Below are positions 53,820 through 63,434 of a stretch of DNA of 64,000 nucleotides, in pieces. How positions within the stretch are numbered: the stretch's first letter is position 1; each line of letters begins with the position of its first letter. The stretch is taken from positions 1-64,000 of the forward strand of contig CASFYV010000016.1 of assembly GCA_949298985.1 (NCBI GenBank), given 5' to 3'. Made by a program: the position numbers and the translations under genes. This stretch comes from an uncultured bacterium (GTDB lineage: Bacteria > Cyanobacteriota > Vampirovibrionia > Gastranaerophilales > Gastranaerophilaceae). The notes beneath the pieces were generated by a model that ran no database searches, was not told the origin of the DNA, and saw nothing but the letters and a program-made list of their open reading frames with translations.

Positions 53820-54287
53820 TTAAATATTTAGTTCAGAAGTGCAATGAGGACATCTTATTGCAAGTATCGGGATTTGAGTATGACAATAAGGGCATTCTTT
53901 TTGAGTGCTTACATTTTCTTCAAAACATTCTTTTTTCATTTTATTTTTTAAAGTGTTAATAGATTTTATCATTAGAAAAACTGAACATCCTACTATAAAA
54001 AAACTGATTAGATTATTAAAAAATATTCCATAGTTTATAGTAACTGCACCTGCATCCTTTGCAGCTTCAAAAGTTGAATAATGAAGATTATGCGGATATA
54101 TTTGTAAATAAAGATTAGAAAAATCAACTTTTCCAAGCAAAAGTCCAATAGGAGGCATAATAATATCTTTAACAAAAGAGTCTACGACTTTTCCAAAAGC
54201 AGCACCAATTATAATCCCAATTGCCATATCAATAACATTACCACGCAAAATAAATTCTTTTAGTTCTTTTACTAAATTTTTAAACAT
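53820..54287 (-). CDS. mscL: Large-conductance mechanosensitive channel MscL with C-terminal zinc ribbon
   Basis: Residues 1-120 are a normal MscL: FKNLVKELKEFILRGNVIDMAIGIIIGAAFGKVVDSFVKDIIMPPIG, the pore helix pattern of the family, and second membrane helix NNLISFFIVGCSVFLMIK. After the amphipathic C-terminal helix, a cysteine module CPYC...CPHC (Cys132, 135, 146, 149) forms a typical short zinc ribbon. Escherichia MscL ends at 136 without it. The channel releases solutes on hypo-osmotic shock; the ribbon would face the cytoplasm. Monocistronic. Confidence 0.93.
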   Translation of the reverse strand: MFKNLVKELKEFILRGNVIDMAIGIIIGAAFGKVVDSFVKDIIMPPIGLLLGKVDFSNLYLQIYPHNLHYSTFEAAKDAGAVTINYGIFFNNLISFFIVGCSVFLMIKSINTLKNKMKKECFEENVSTQKECPYCHTQIPILAIRCPHCTSELNI

Positions 54288-54444
54288 AAACTAATCTCCT
54301 TTTATACATAATAAGTTTAATCAAGTTTCTATACATTATACCTACGATTCACCCACTTGTAGAATAAATATGTTTATGTGAAAATGTACTTAACTGGTAA
54401 CAGTGTATAAATAGTAGTAGTAAAAATATAAAGGGAATTAGAAA

Positions 54445-56535
54445 ATGGCAAGAAAAACTCCATTAGAAAAAATCAGAAATATTGGTATTGCTGCTCACAT
54501 CGATGCAGGTAAGACCACTACAACTGAACGTATCCTGTTCTATACAGGTAAAACTCACAAAATCGGTGAAACTCACGATGGTGCAGCTGTAACTGACTTC
54601 ATGGAACAAGAAAAAGAACGTGGTATTACAATCCAATCAGCAGCTGTAACTGCTTCTTGGAAAGGTCACCAAATTAATATTATCGACACCCCTGGTCACG
54701 TTGACTTCACAATCGAAGTAGAACGTTCATTACGTGTATTAGACGGTGTTGTAGCAGTTTTCTGTGCAGTTGGTGGTGTGCAATCACAATCAGAAACTGT
54801 TTGGAGACAAGCTAACAGATACGAAGTACCTAGAATGGTATTCGTAAACAAAATGGACAGAACTGGTGCAGATTTCTACAGAGTAGTTGATCAAATCAAA
54901 ACAAGATTAGGTGCAAATGCTGTACCTATCCAATTACCTATCGGTGCTGAAGATCAATTTACAGGTCTAATTGATCTTATGACAATGAAAGCTGAAATTT
55001 ATACAAATGACTTAGGTACTGATATCAGAGAAGAAGAAATTCCTGCTGAATTAGCAGAAAAAGCAAAAGAATATAGAGATGCAATGGTTGAAGCTATTGC
55101 TTCAGAAGATGATACTTTAATGGAAAAATTCTTCGAAGATCCTGATTCAATTACTGTTGAAGAATTAAAAGCTGTTTTAAGAAAAGCAGTTTGTGAAAAC
55201 AAAATTGTTCCAGTATGCTGTGGTACAGCATTTAAGAACAAAGGTGTTCAATTATTATTAAACAACGTAGTTGATTATATGCCATCACCAGTAGATGTTA
55301 AAGCTATTGAAGGTGAATTAGAAGATGGAACAAAAACAGAAAGACATTCTTCAGATGATGAGCCATTCTCTGCATTAGCATTCAAAGTTATGACAGACCC
55401 ATTCGTAGGTCGTTTAACTTTCTTAAGAGTTTATTCAGGTGTAATTACATCTGGTTCATATGTTCTAAATGCTACTAACGGTAAAAAAGAACGTATCTCA
55501 AGACTTGTAAGAATGTATGCAGACCAAAGACAAGAAGAAAATGAAGTATACGCAGGTGATATCTGTGCAGCAGTTGGTTTAAAAGATACAACAACAGGTG
55601 ATACATTATGTGATGAAAAAGCTCCAATTATCTTAGAAAGAATGAGCTTCCCAGAACCTGTTATTTCTGTAGCGATTGAACCAAAAACAAAAGCTGACCA
55701 AGATAAAATGGGTATTGCATTACAAAAACTTGCAGAAGAAGATCCATCATTCAGAGTTAAATCTGATACAGAAACAGGTCAAACAATTATTTCAGGTATG
55801 GGTGAATTACACTTAGATATCATCGTTGACCGTATGTTAAGAGAATTCAAAGTAGAAGCTAACATTGGTAAACCACAAGTTGCTTACAGAGAAACAATCA
55901 GAGGATCAGCAGAACAAGATTCTAAATTTGTTCGTCAATCAGGTGGTAAAGGTCAATACGGACACGTTAAAATCAGAATTTCTCCAGCTGAAGAAAATGC
56001 AGGATTTGTATTTGAAAACAAAATTGTTGGTGGTGCTATTCCTAAGGAATACATCGAACCAGCAAGAAAAGGTATGGAAGAAGCTCTTGAAGGCGGTATC
56101 CTAGCTGGATTTCCTATGATAGACGTTAAAGTTGAGTTATTCGACGGTTCATACCACGAAGTTGACTCTTCTGAAATGGCGTTCAAAATTGCTGGTTCTA
56201 TGGCAATTAAAGATGGTGCTAAGAAATCTCAACCTTGTATTCTTGAGCCAATGATGAAAGTTGAAATTGAAATCCCTGATGAATTTACAGGTACAATCAT
56301 CGGTGATATTTCAAGAAGACGTGGTCGTGTAGAAGGTCAAGAACCACAAGGAAATACCGGTAATGTAATTGTTAGAGCTATAGTTCCTCTTGCTAACATG
56401 TTTGGTTATGCAACTGACTTGAGATCTAATACTCAAGGTCGTGGAACATTCTCTATGGAATTCCAAAAATACGAACAAGTTCCTGCAAACGTTGAAAAAG
56501 AAATCATCGAAAAAGCGGGAGCGAGCAAAGGCTAA
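54445..56535 (+). CDS. fusA: Elongation factor G
   Basis: The GTPase that drives translocation and, with RRF, ribosome recycling. The 696-residue protein has [18 protein letters not shown], the [12 protein letters not shown] switch [14 protein letters not shown] and domain IV/V blocks. Codon use is strongly biased (AAA, TTA, GGT), as expected for an abundant protein. The last codons (GCG GGA GCG AGC AAA GGC TAA) belong to a 32-nt repeat that recurs at 56607-56638, so the C-terminus AGASKG is repeat-derived. It stands alone here, not in the str operon. Confidence 0.97.
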   Translation: MARKTPLEKIRNIGIAAHIDAGKTTTTERILFYTGKTHKIGETHDGAAVTDFMEQEKERGITIQSAAVTASWKGHQINIIDTPGHVDFTIEVERSLRVLDGVVAVFCAVGGVQSQSETVWRQANRYEVPRMVFVNKMDRTGADFYRVVDQIKTRLGANAVPIQLPIGAEDQFTGLIDLMTMKAEIYTNDLGTDIREEEIPAELAEKAKEYRDAMVEAIASEDDTLMEKFFEDPDSITVEELKAVLRKAVCENKIVPVCCGTAFKNKGVQLLLNNVVDYMPSPVDVKAIEGELEDGTKTERHSSDDEPFSALAFKVMTDPFVGRLTFLRVYSGVITSGSYVLNATNGKKERISRLVRMYADQRQEENEVYAGDICAAVGLKDTTTGDTLCDEKAPIILERMSFPEPVISVAIEPKTKADQDKMGIALQKLAEEDPSFRVKSDTETGQTIISGMGELHLDIIVDRMLREFKVEANIGKPQVAYRETIRGSAEQDSKFVRQSGGKGQYGHVKIRISPAEENAGFVFENKIVGGAIPKEYIEPARKGMEEALEGGILAGFPMIDVKVELFDGSYHEVDSSEMAFKIAGSMAIKDGAKKSQPCILEPMMKVEIEIPDEFTGTIIGDISRRRGRVEGQEPQGNTGNVIVRAIVPLANMFGYATDLRSNTQGRGTFSMEFQKYEQVPANVEKEIIEKAGASKG

Positions 56536-56781
56536 TGCCTTTTTGCGGAAATGATACAAATCATTGAAGCAAAAAGCTGTGCCGTTTAACGCGAGCGACC
56601 AAGACAGCGGGAGCAAGCAAAGGCTAATGCCTTTTTGCTGAAAGACATAAGTCAGTAAAATCAAAATTATAGAGTGGACAAAGCATAAGCGTATCCACTC
56701 TTTTTTAAGTCATTGAAGCAAAAAGCTGTGCCGTTAATTGCGAGCGACCAAGACAGCGGGAGCGAATAAAAGCTAATTTTA
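56515..56781 (+). repeat. Tandem-like structured repeat cluster at the fusA 3' end
   Basis: Three related units. Unit A 56515-56546 and the second half of unit B 56607-56638 differ at one of 32 bases and contain AAAGGC-TAAT-GCCTTT, a small hairpin whose loop carries the TAA stop. The first half of unit B (56561-56606) recurs as unit C (56710-56759): CATTGAAGCAAAAAGCTGTG then CGAGCGACCAAGACAGCGGG. Unit C ends in AGCTAATTTTAG. A terminator (56671-56706) lies between B and C. Minus-strand 339-384 and plus-strand about 60420-60560 carry more diverged relatives. Confidence 0.8.
56671..56706 (+). terminator. Intrinsic terminator after fusA
   Basis: AGAGTGGA-15 nt-TCCACTCTTTTTT. Confidence 0.85.
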
Positions 56782-56793
56782 GTTTAATAAAGA

Positions 56794-56829
56794 AAAAGAC
56801 CGAGATGTTTAAAATCCCGGTCTTTTATT
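56794..56829. terminator. Bidirectional terminator between fusA region and ferritin gene
   Basis: AAAAGACCG...CGGTCTTTT hairpin with flanking A/T tracts. Confidence 0.75.
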
Positions 56830-56843
56830 ATTATTTGTTTAAT

Positions 56844-57353
56844 TTAACCAATAACTGGTTGAACAAAAGTTCTTGTAGCTAAATCTTTATCTAATAATAA
56901 TAAAGCTTTTTTATCATCGCCAATAAGTTTAAGAGTTGCTAAAACTCCGCTTACAGTAGATTCTTCTTCTACTTGTTCTTTTAAATACCAATCAAGAAAA
57001 TGTAAAGCAGCTCTATCTTTAACTTCTTCTGCAACATCCATTAAATGATTAATTCTTGAAGTTACAAATTCTTCATGACGTAATACTTGCTCAAAAATTT
57101 CTAAAGGGGTATTCCCTTCAACTACAGGTTTTTCAATAGCTTTTAATTCAATACTTCCGCCTCTTTCATTTAAATAATCAAACATACCCATAGCATGAGC
57201 ATGTTCTTCTTGAACTTGTACGTCAAACCAATTTACAAAACCTTGTAAATTTTGTTCTTGAAAATAAACTTTCATGGCTAAATACAAATATTCAGAAAAA
57301 AATTCTTTATTAATTTGTTCATTAAATTCTGCTTGTAATTTTTCATTAATCAT
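56844..57353 (-). CDS. ftnA: Ferritin (FtnA type)
   Basis: A 169-residue iron-storage protein forming a 24-subunit shell. Ferroxidase ligands are in place: NKEFFSEYLYLAMKVYF (Glu17-type), EEHAHAMGMFDYL (ExxH), a further Glu in RHEEFVTSRINHL and EQVEEE (E-Q-x-x-E). No heme Met as in bacterioferritin. I set the start at 57353 because GGAGG lies 8 nt upstream; the ATG at 57368 overlaps that site. A perfect palindrome straddles the promoter. Located downstream of gyrB on the same strand. Confidence 0.94.
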   Translation of the reverse strand: MINEKLQAEFNEQINKEFFSEYLYLAMKVYFQEQNLQGFVNWFDVQVQEEHAHAMGMFDYLNERGGSIELKAIEKPVVEGNTPLEIFEQVLRHEEFVTSRINHLMDVAEEVKDRAALHFLDWYLKEQVEEESTVSGVLATLKLIGDDKKALLLLDKDLATRTFVQPVIG

Positions 57354-57374
57354 CTTCTTATCCTCCATATTTAT

Positions 57375-57411
57375 ATTATAAATACCTAGGATTAAATATT
57401 CCTAGGTATTT
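57375..57411 (-). promoter_or_regulatory. Ferritin promoter with perfect inverted repeat
   Basis: AAATACCTAGG (57380-57390) and CCTAGGTATTT (57401-57411) are perfect inverted arms with a 10-nt spacer. A TATAAT on the minus strand (57380-57375) adjoins them, so the repeat covers the -10 to -35 zone, as a repressor operator would. It also could act as a weak gyrB terminator, but lacks a T-tract. Confidence 0.5.
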
Positions 57412-57431
57412 AATCTATTTATTATTATACA

Positions 57432-59864
<2,433 letters not shown>

Positions 59865-59951
59865 TCATCCCCCTCAAATAAATTAAAATCTTTTAGTATT
59901 ATAATTGTACCATAAAAGAAATTTTTGAGTAATTAGTTTTTAGAGGTTTTT

Positions 59952-60260
59952 ATGATTAAAAAAATAAATCTATATGATATTGAATATAATGAAAGCTATA
60001 ACAAAAAATTAGTATTTGATAATGAGAATAGTTCATTAACATTAATCTCTTTTAAAGCAGGAAAAGAAAGAAGTTTACATATAGACGAGCAGGATGAAGT
60101 TGCACAAATTATCGAGGGTAAAGCAGAAGTAACTATTGGAAAAGAAAAATTTGTTTTGATACAAAACGAAATGATAGTCATGCCTGCCAAAATTCCACAC
60201 GGTTTAAAGGCAATAGAAGACAGTAAAATGTTATTATTAAGACCAAAACATACTCATTAA
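59952..60260 (+). CDS. Small cupin protein
   Basis: A 102-residue single-domain cupin. The two cupin motifs are shortened but visible: ERSLHIDEQDEVAQIIEGKAEVTIG (motif 1, with one His) and NEMIVMPAKIPHGLKAIED (motif 2, PxxxPHG). Metal binding would use the two His and a Glu, fewer ligands than in classic cupins. Such proteins often act as sugar or redox stress accessory proteins; no substrate can be named. AGAGG site upstream; divergent from gyrB. Confidence 0.8.
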   Translation: MIKKINLYDIEYNESYNKKLVFDNENSSLTLISFKAGKERSLHIDEQDEVAQIIEGKAEVTIGKEKFVLIQNEMIVMPAKIPHGLKAIEDSKMLLLRPKHTH

Positions 60261-60319
60261 TAAAATACAAACTTGATTTTTTGTTATTTAGTTGCTAGAA
60301 TTAATTTTGTCACAGAAAG

Positions 60320-60334
60320 ATACGGGCCTGTGGC
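60320..60334 (+). repeat. 15-nt copy of the tRNA-Met 5' end
   Basis: ATACGGGCCTGTGGC at 60320-60334 is identical to 60582-60596, which spans the start of the tRNA-Met gene. The following bases (ACTCTACCGAGGGGTAA) no longer fold into a tRNA, so this is a truncated fragment 266 nt upstream of the intact gene. Confidence 0.7.
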
Positions 60335-60419
60335 ACTCTACCGAGGGGTAAATGAGTGATATTTTAACTCAATAAGTCCCGCTCAATGTCTAGAAAATAA
60401 ATGTTGGATTTTTTGAGAG

Positions 60420-60560
60420 GTAGGTAGCGGGCTCGCGCCGAGCGGTAAGGCAAGCCGAGTGAGAGAATCGAACGAGGTGGAGTCGAGGAAACGGAGTCGG
60501 CTTGTGTGAACAAGACGAGCAGGTTTCCGAGTGGAGCCGTTAAGCTAATGGCATGACAAC
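60420..60560 (+). repeat. GC-rich structured repeat-like insert
   Basis: A GC-rich block in AT-rich surroundings with many GAG/CGAG units (GCCGAGTGAGAGAATCGAAC; ACAAGACGAGCAGG) and outer arms GCCGA...TCGGC (about 60454-60505). It ends in GCCGTTAAGCTAATGGC, comparable to the GGCTAATGCC end of the fusA repeat units. No reading frame is convincing. Confidence 0.5.
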
Positions 60561-60585
60561 TAAATATTAAATCGCCACAATATAC

Positions 60586-60657
60586 GGGCCTGTGGCGCAG
60601 CGGTAGCGCAGAGGACTCATAATCCTTTGGTCGTGGGTTCGAATCCCTCCGGGCCCA
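60586..60657 (+). tRNA. tRNA-Met (anticodon CAT; elongator, tRNA-Ile2 not excluded)
   Basis: Acceptor GGGCCTG/CGGGCCC, D arm GCGC...GCGC, anticodon stem GAGGA/TCCTT around CTCATAA (anticodon CAT), T arm GTGGG TTCGAAT CCCTC, discriminator A; CCA not encoded. The initiator tRNA would have a C1 mismatch and GGG/CCC anticodon-stem pairs, which are absent, so this is elongator Met or the lysidine-modified Ile tRNA. Confidence 0.92.
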
Positions 60658-60775
60658 TAAAAAATAGACACAACTTTTTGGTTTTGTCTATTTTTTTGTC
60701 CGGAAAGTGGATGAGAACCCCAAACAAGCGGAGCGAAGTTTTTAAGTTCAAACGTAAATGAGCTGGTAAATATAA

Positions 60776-60797
60776 GGTGCAAAAAATTGCACCCTAC
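60776..60797 (-). repeat. REP-like element, GTAGG foot
   Basis: On the minus strand GTAG then GGTGCAA-TTTT-TTGCACC. With two further bases it is a perfect 24-nt inverted copy of 61005-61028. Confidence 0.6.
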
Positions 60798-60819
60798 TTG
60801 TTTTTTGGGGGACATTTTA

Positions 60820-60849
60820 CCCTCCTCCCCTTGAGGGAGGGGGTGGGGT
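60820..60849 (+). repeat. Second copy of the CCTCCCC-TTGA-GGGAGGGG G-rich palindrome
   Basis: CCTCCTCCCCTTGAGGGAGG followed by GGGTGGGG; the same core as at 44594-44629. Four G-runs fit a quadruplex pattern. Confidence 0.6.
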
Positions 60850-60863
60850 TTTATAATTTAAAA

Positions 60864-60884
60864 GGTGCAAAAATTGCACTCTAC
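60864..60884 (-). repeat. REP-like element, variant foot GTAGA
   Basis: Minus strand GTAG-AGTGCAA-TTT-TTGCACC, one base shorter in the loop and with one mismatch relative to the copy at 60776. Confidence 0.5.
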
Positions 60885-60942
60885 AAACTATTTAGGATAT
60901 ATATTTTTTGTAATTCATAGATTATTTTAGTGTATATTAAAA

Positions 60943-60975
60943 GACGCAGTAAATCAAAGATTTACCACATCCTAC
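60943..60975 (-). repeat. REP-like element with different palindrome
   Basis: Minus strand GTAG then GATGTGGTAAATC-TTT-GATTTACTGCGTC; the arms pair with G-T wobbles. Same GTAG foot, different stem. Confidence 0.5.
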
Positions 60976-61006
60976 TTTATTTAAGAATGATTAAAGCAAG
61001 TAGCAA

Positions 61007-61028
61007 GTAGGGTGCAATTTTTTGCACC
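61007..61028 (+). repeat. REP-like element, GTAGG foot, opposite orientation
   Basis: GTAG then GGTGCAA-TTTT-TTGCACC, inverted relative to 60776-60797. The pair encloses about 250 nt without a gene, as in a BIME-type arrangement. The whole gap 60658-61044 holds no coding sequence that I can support. Confidence 0.6.
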
Positions 61029-61044
61029 AAAACAATCAATAACA

Positions 61045-61671
61045 TCATTTATTATAATTTACTTGTAGCTTTTCACCAGCTTTAATTTCTTTTATTTTGC
61101 CTTGTCTTATAGAACCATAAATATATGTAAATCTATTTTTATAAGTACTTTCACCTATTTTTTTCACTAACCTATCATTTAAAGGATGAACATACACTTT
61201 ACAATTTTCGCCAAAAGCAGAACAATATTCACCACCATTAGTAAAAAATTCCAACATCAAATCATCATCAACCAACATTGTTCCATCTGAATTTATTTTT
61301 TTAGGTTGTAAAATATCAAAATATACCTTTGCGAATTCTTCATTCGTAGAACAAGGTACTTTTACGCCATTTTGCATCATTTTATAACTATATTTTTCAA
61401 TTTTATACATACAATCACTAGCCTTATTAAGCCAAACCTGATCTTTTTGAGAAGGTAATAAAGAATTAAATGAAAAATAAAATACAACTATTGTAACTAA
61501 TATAAATATTGGCATATAAATCGTTACTAATCGACAACTACTATTAATAAAATATTTCCTTAACGGATATTTTGAAGAATCTATAAAATCAAAATTATTA
61601 GTCTTTTTTTGTAAAAAAATTACAACACTTACAAGTAATATCAATGGTATTAAATTTACAAATATACTCAT
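61045..61671 (-). CDS. Hypothetical membrane protein
   Basis: A 208-residue protein with two membrane helices near the N-terminus (about 2-20 and 50-72) and a soluble C-terminal domain with about 135 residues, containing four to five Cys (SDCMYKIE; KVPCSTNEE; YCSAFGENCKVYV) that may form disulfides outside the membrane. No family recognised. GGAGG lies 13 nt before the ATG. It is flanked by the repeat-dense gap on one side and by metG (divergent) on the other. Confidence 0.6.
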   Translation of the reverse strand: MSIFVNLIPLILLVSVVIFLQKKTNNFDFIDSSKYPLRKYFINSSCRLVTIYMPIFILVTIVVFYFSFNSLLPSQKDQVWLNKASDCMYKIEKYSYKMMQNGVKVPCSTNEEFAKVYFDILQPKKINSDGTMLVDDDLMLEFFTNGGEYCSAFGENCKVYVHPLNDRLVKKIGESTYKNRFTYIYGSIRQGKIKEIKAGEKLQVNYNK

Positions 61672-61741
61672 CAGAAATCTAAAAACCTCCAGTTTAATAA
61701 TTATATAATAACATAATAAACACCTGATTTTAATTTTTTCA

Positions 61742-61750
61742 TGCTATAAT
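61742..61750 (+). promoter_or_regulatory. Extended -10 promoter of metG
   Basis: TGCTATAAT, 38 nt upstream of the metG ATG; no T-box leader is present. Confidence 0.5.
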
Positions 61751-61788
61751 CGACTTAAAATGGTAGATTAGCAGAGGGAAATATTATT

Positions 61789-63351
61789 ATGAATAGATTT
61801 TATACAACAACAGCGATTGATTATGTAAATGGTGCTCCACATATTGGACACGCTTATGAAAAAATTCTTACAGATGTTATTTACAGACATTTTACACAAA
61901 GATGTGAAAATACTTATTTTTTAACCGGCACAGATGAGCACGGTATAAAAATCCAAAAAACTTCTGCACAAAATGGAATGACTCCAAAAGAATTGTGCGA
62001 TATGAATGCTAACAAATTCAAAGAAGCTTGGAAAGCTTTAGATGTTGATTATTCACAATTTATTAGAACAACAGACGAACAACATGAAAAAATTGTTCAA
62101 AAAATATTCAAAAAATTAGTAGATAAAGGTGATATTTATAAAAATTCTTATACAGGTCTATACTGTTCAGGATGTGAAGCATTTTTGAGCGAAAAGGATT
62201 TAACAGAAGATGGACTTTGTCCTGATCACTTAAAAAAACCTGAAGTTGTTAGTGAAGAAAATTATTTCTTCAAACTAACTAAATACAAAGATGCGATTAT
62301 CAAACACATTAAAACAAATCCTGATTTTATAGTTCCATCTTTTAGAGCAAATGAAGTTTTAAATCAGTTGGAAAATATTGAAGATATTTCAGTTTCTCGT
62401 GCAAAATCAAATGTATCTTGGGGGATTCCAGTATTAGGAGATGATGATCAAGTAATTTATGTATGGATTGATGCTCTATCTAACTATATTACAGCTTTAG
62501 GATATAACCCTGATGGCGAAAGCGAAGAAAAATTTAAAAACTTCTGGCCTGCTGATGTTCAAGTAATCGGAAAAGACATTTTAAAATTCCATAGTATTTA
62601 TTGGATTGCGATACTTATGGCATTAGATTTGCCACTACCAAAACATATTTTAGCTCACGGTTGGATTACAATTGATCAAACTAAGATGTCAAAATCTTTA
62701 GGAAATGTTATTTCTCCAACAGGAGTTTTAGAAGCATTTAATTTAGAGATTCCTGATCCTTTAAGATACTACATGGCAACTGCTGCACCTTGCGGTAAGG
62801 ATGGCAATTATTCTGATGAAGACTTTAAAGAAAAAGTAAATGCTCATTTAGCAAATTCAATGGGCAATCTTTTAAATAGAACTCTATCAATGTTAGTAAA
62901 ATACTTTGATGGTGATATTAAGCCTGAATTTTTAGGTAAAAATGAATTAAAAGAAAAAGCTTTAGAAACAATAAAATCTGTAAAACATCATTTTGATTAT
63001 TTTGAAATCCAAGAAGCAGCATTAAAAATTATGGAGTTAGTAGATTTTGTTAACAAATATGTTACAGATAACGCTCCTTGGACTCTTGCAAAAGAAGGAC
63101 AAATGGAAAAATGCGGAGTTGTTTTAACCAATGTATTGGAAATTATGACCGTAATTTCCTCCCTCATTTACCCCTATTGTCCGAATATTGCAAAATCAAT
63201 GTCAGAACAGCTTGGATATGATTTGAATACAAAATTAGATGATATAACTTGTGAAGTATTACAAGCTGGGCATTTAATTGATAAAGAAAATATTACTCCT
63301 GTATTTTTAAGAGTCGATAGTGAACTTGCTGATAAAAAAGGAAATAAATAA
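61789..63351 (+). CDS. metG: Methionyl-tRNA synthetase
   Basis: A class I aminoacyl-tRNA synthetase. The 520-residue protein has the HIGH motif GAPHIGHAYEK, a single zinc knuckle (YCSGCEAF...LCPDH), the tRNA-acceptor region, anticodon-reading WIDALSNYITALGY block and KMSKSLGN. It stops after the anticodon-binding helical domain, so the C-terminal EMAP/TRBD tRNA-binding domain present in many bacteria (total about 650-680) is lacking; such short forms are common in Thermus and Cyanobacteria. GAGGG site upstream; terminator downstream. Confidence 0.97.
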   Translation: MNRFYTTTAIDYVNGAPHIGHAYEKILTDVIYRHFTQRCENTYFLTGTDEHGIKIQKTSAQNGMTPKELCDMNANKFKEAWKALDVDYSQFIRTTDEQHEKIVQKIFKKLVDKGDIYKNSYTGLYCSGCEAFLSEKDLTEDGLCPDHLKKPEVVSEENYFFKLTKYKDAIIKHIKTNPDFIVPSFRANEVLNQLENIEDISVSRAKSNVSWGIPVLGDDDQVIYVWIDALSNYITALGYNPDGESEEKFKNFWPADVQVIGKDILKFHSIYWIAILMALDLPLPKHILAHGWITIDQTKMSKSLGNVISPTGVLEAFNLEIPDPLRYYMATAAPCGKDGNYSDEDFKEKVNAHLANSMGNLLNRTLSMLVKYFDGDIKPEFLGKNELKEKALETIKSVKHHFDYFEIQEAALKIMELVDFVNKYVTDNAPWTLAKEGQMEKCGVVLTNVLEIMTVISSLIYPYCPNIAKSMSEQLGYDLNTKLDDITCEVLQAGHLIDKENITPVFLRVDSELADKKGNK

Positions 63352-63362
63352 TAAAAATGTAA

Positions 63363-63392
63363 AAAAGAGAGGCAATTACTTGCCTCTCTTTT
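63363..63392 (+). terminator. Intrinsic terminator after metG
   Basis: AAAAGAGAGGCAA-TTAC-TTGCCTCTCTTTT, perfect 13-bp stem. Confidence 0.9.
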
Positions 63393-63434
63393 AAAAATCT
63401 GATACTATTAAAGGGTATTAGGAGTAAGTGTTTT

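Noticed and set aside
60567..60815. 82-codon minus-strand frame
   Set aside because: Shadow of tRNA-Met (GGIRTHDQRIMSPLRYRCATGP).
60776..61028. CRISPR array or MITE with target-site duplication
   Set aside because: Repeats are few, palindromic, in both orientations and not evenly spaced; no duplicated flanking bases, so neither CRISPR nor a classical MITE.
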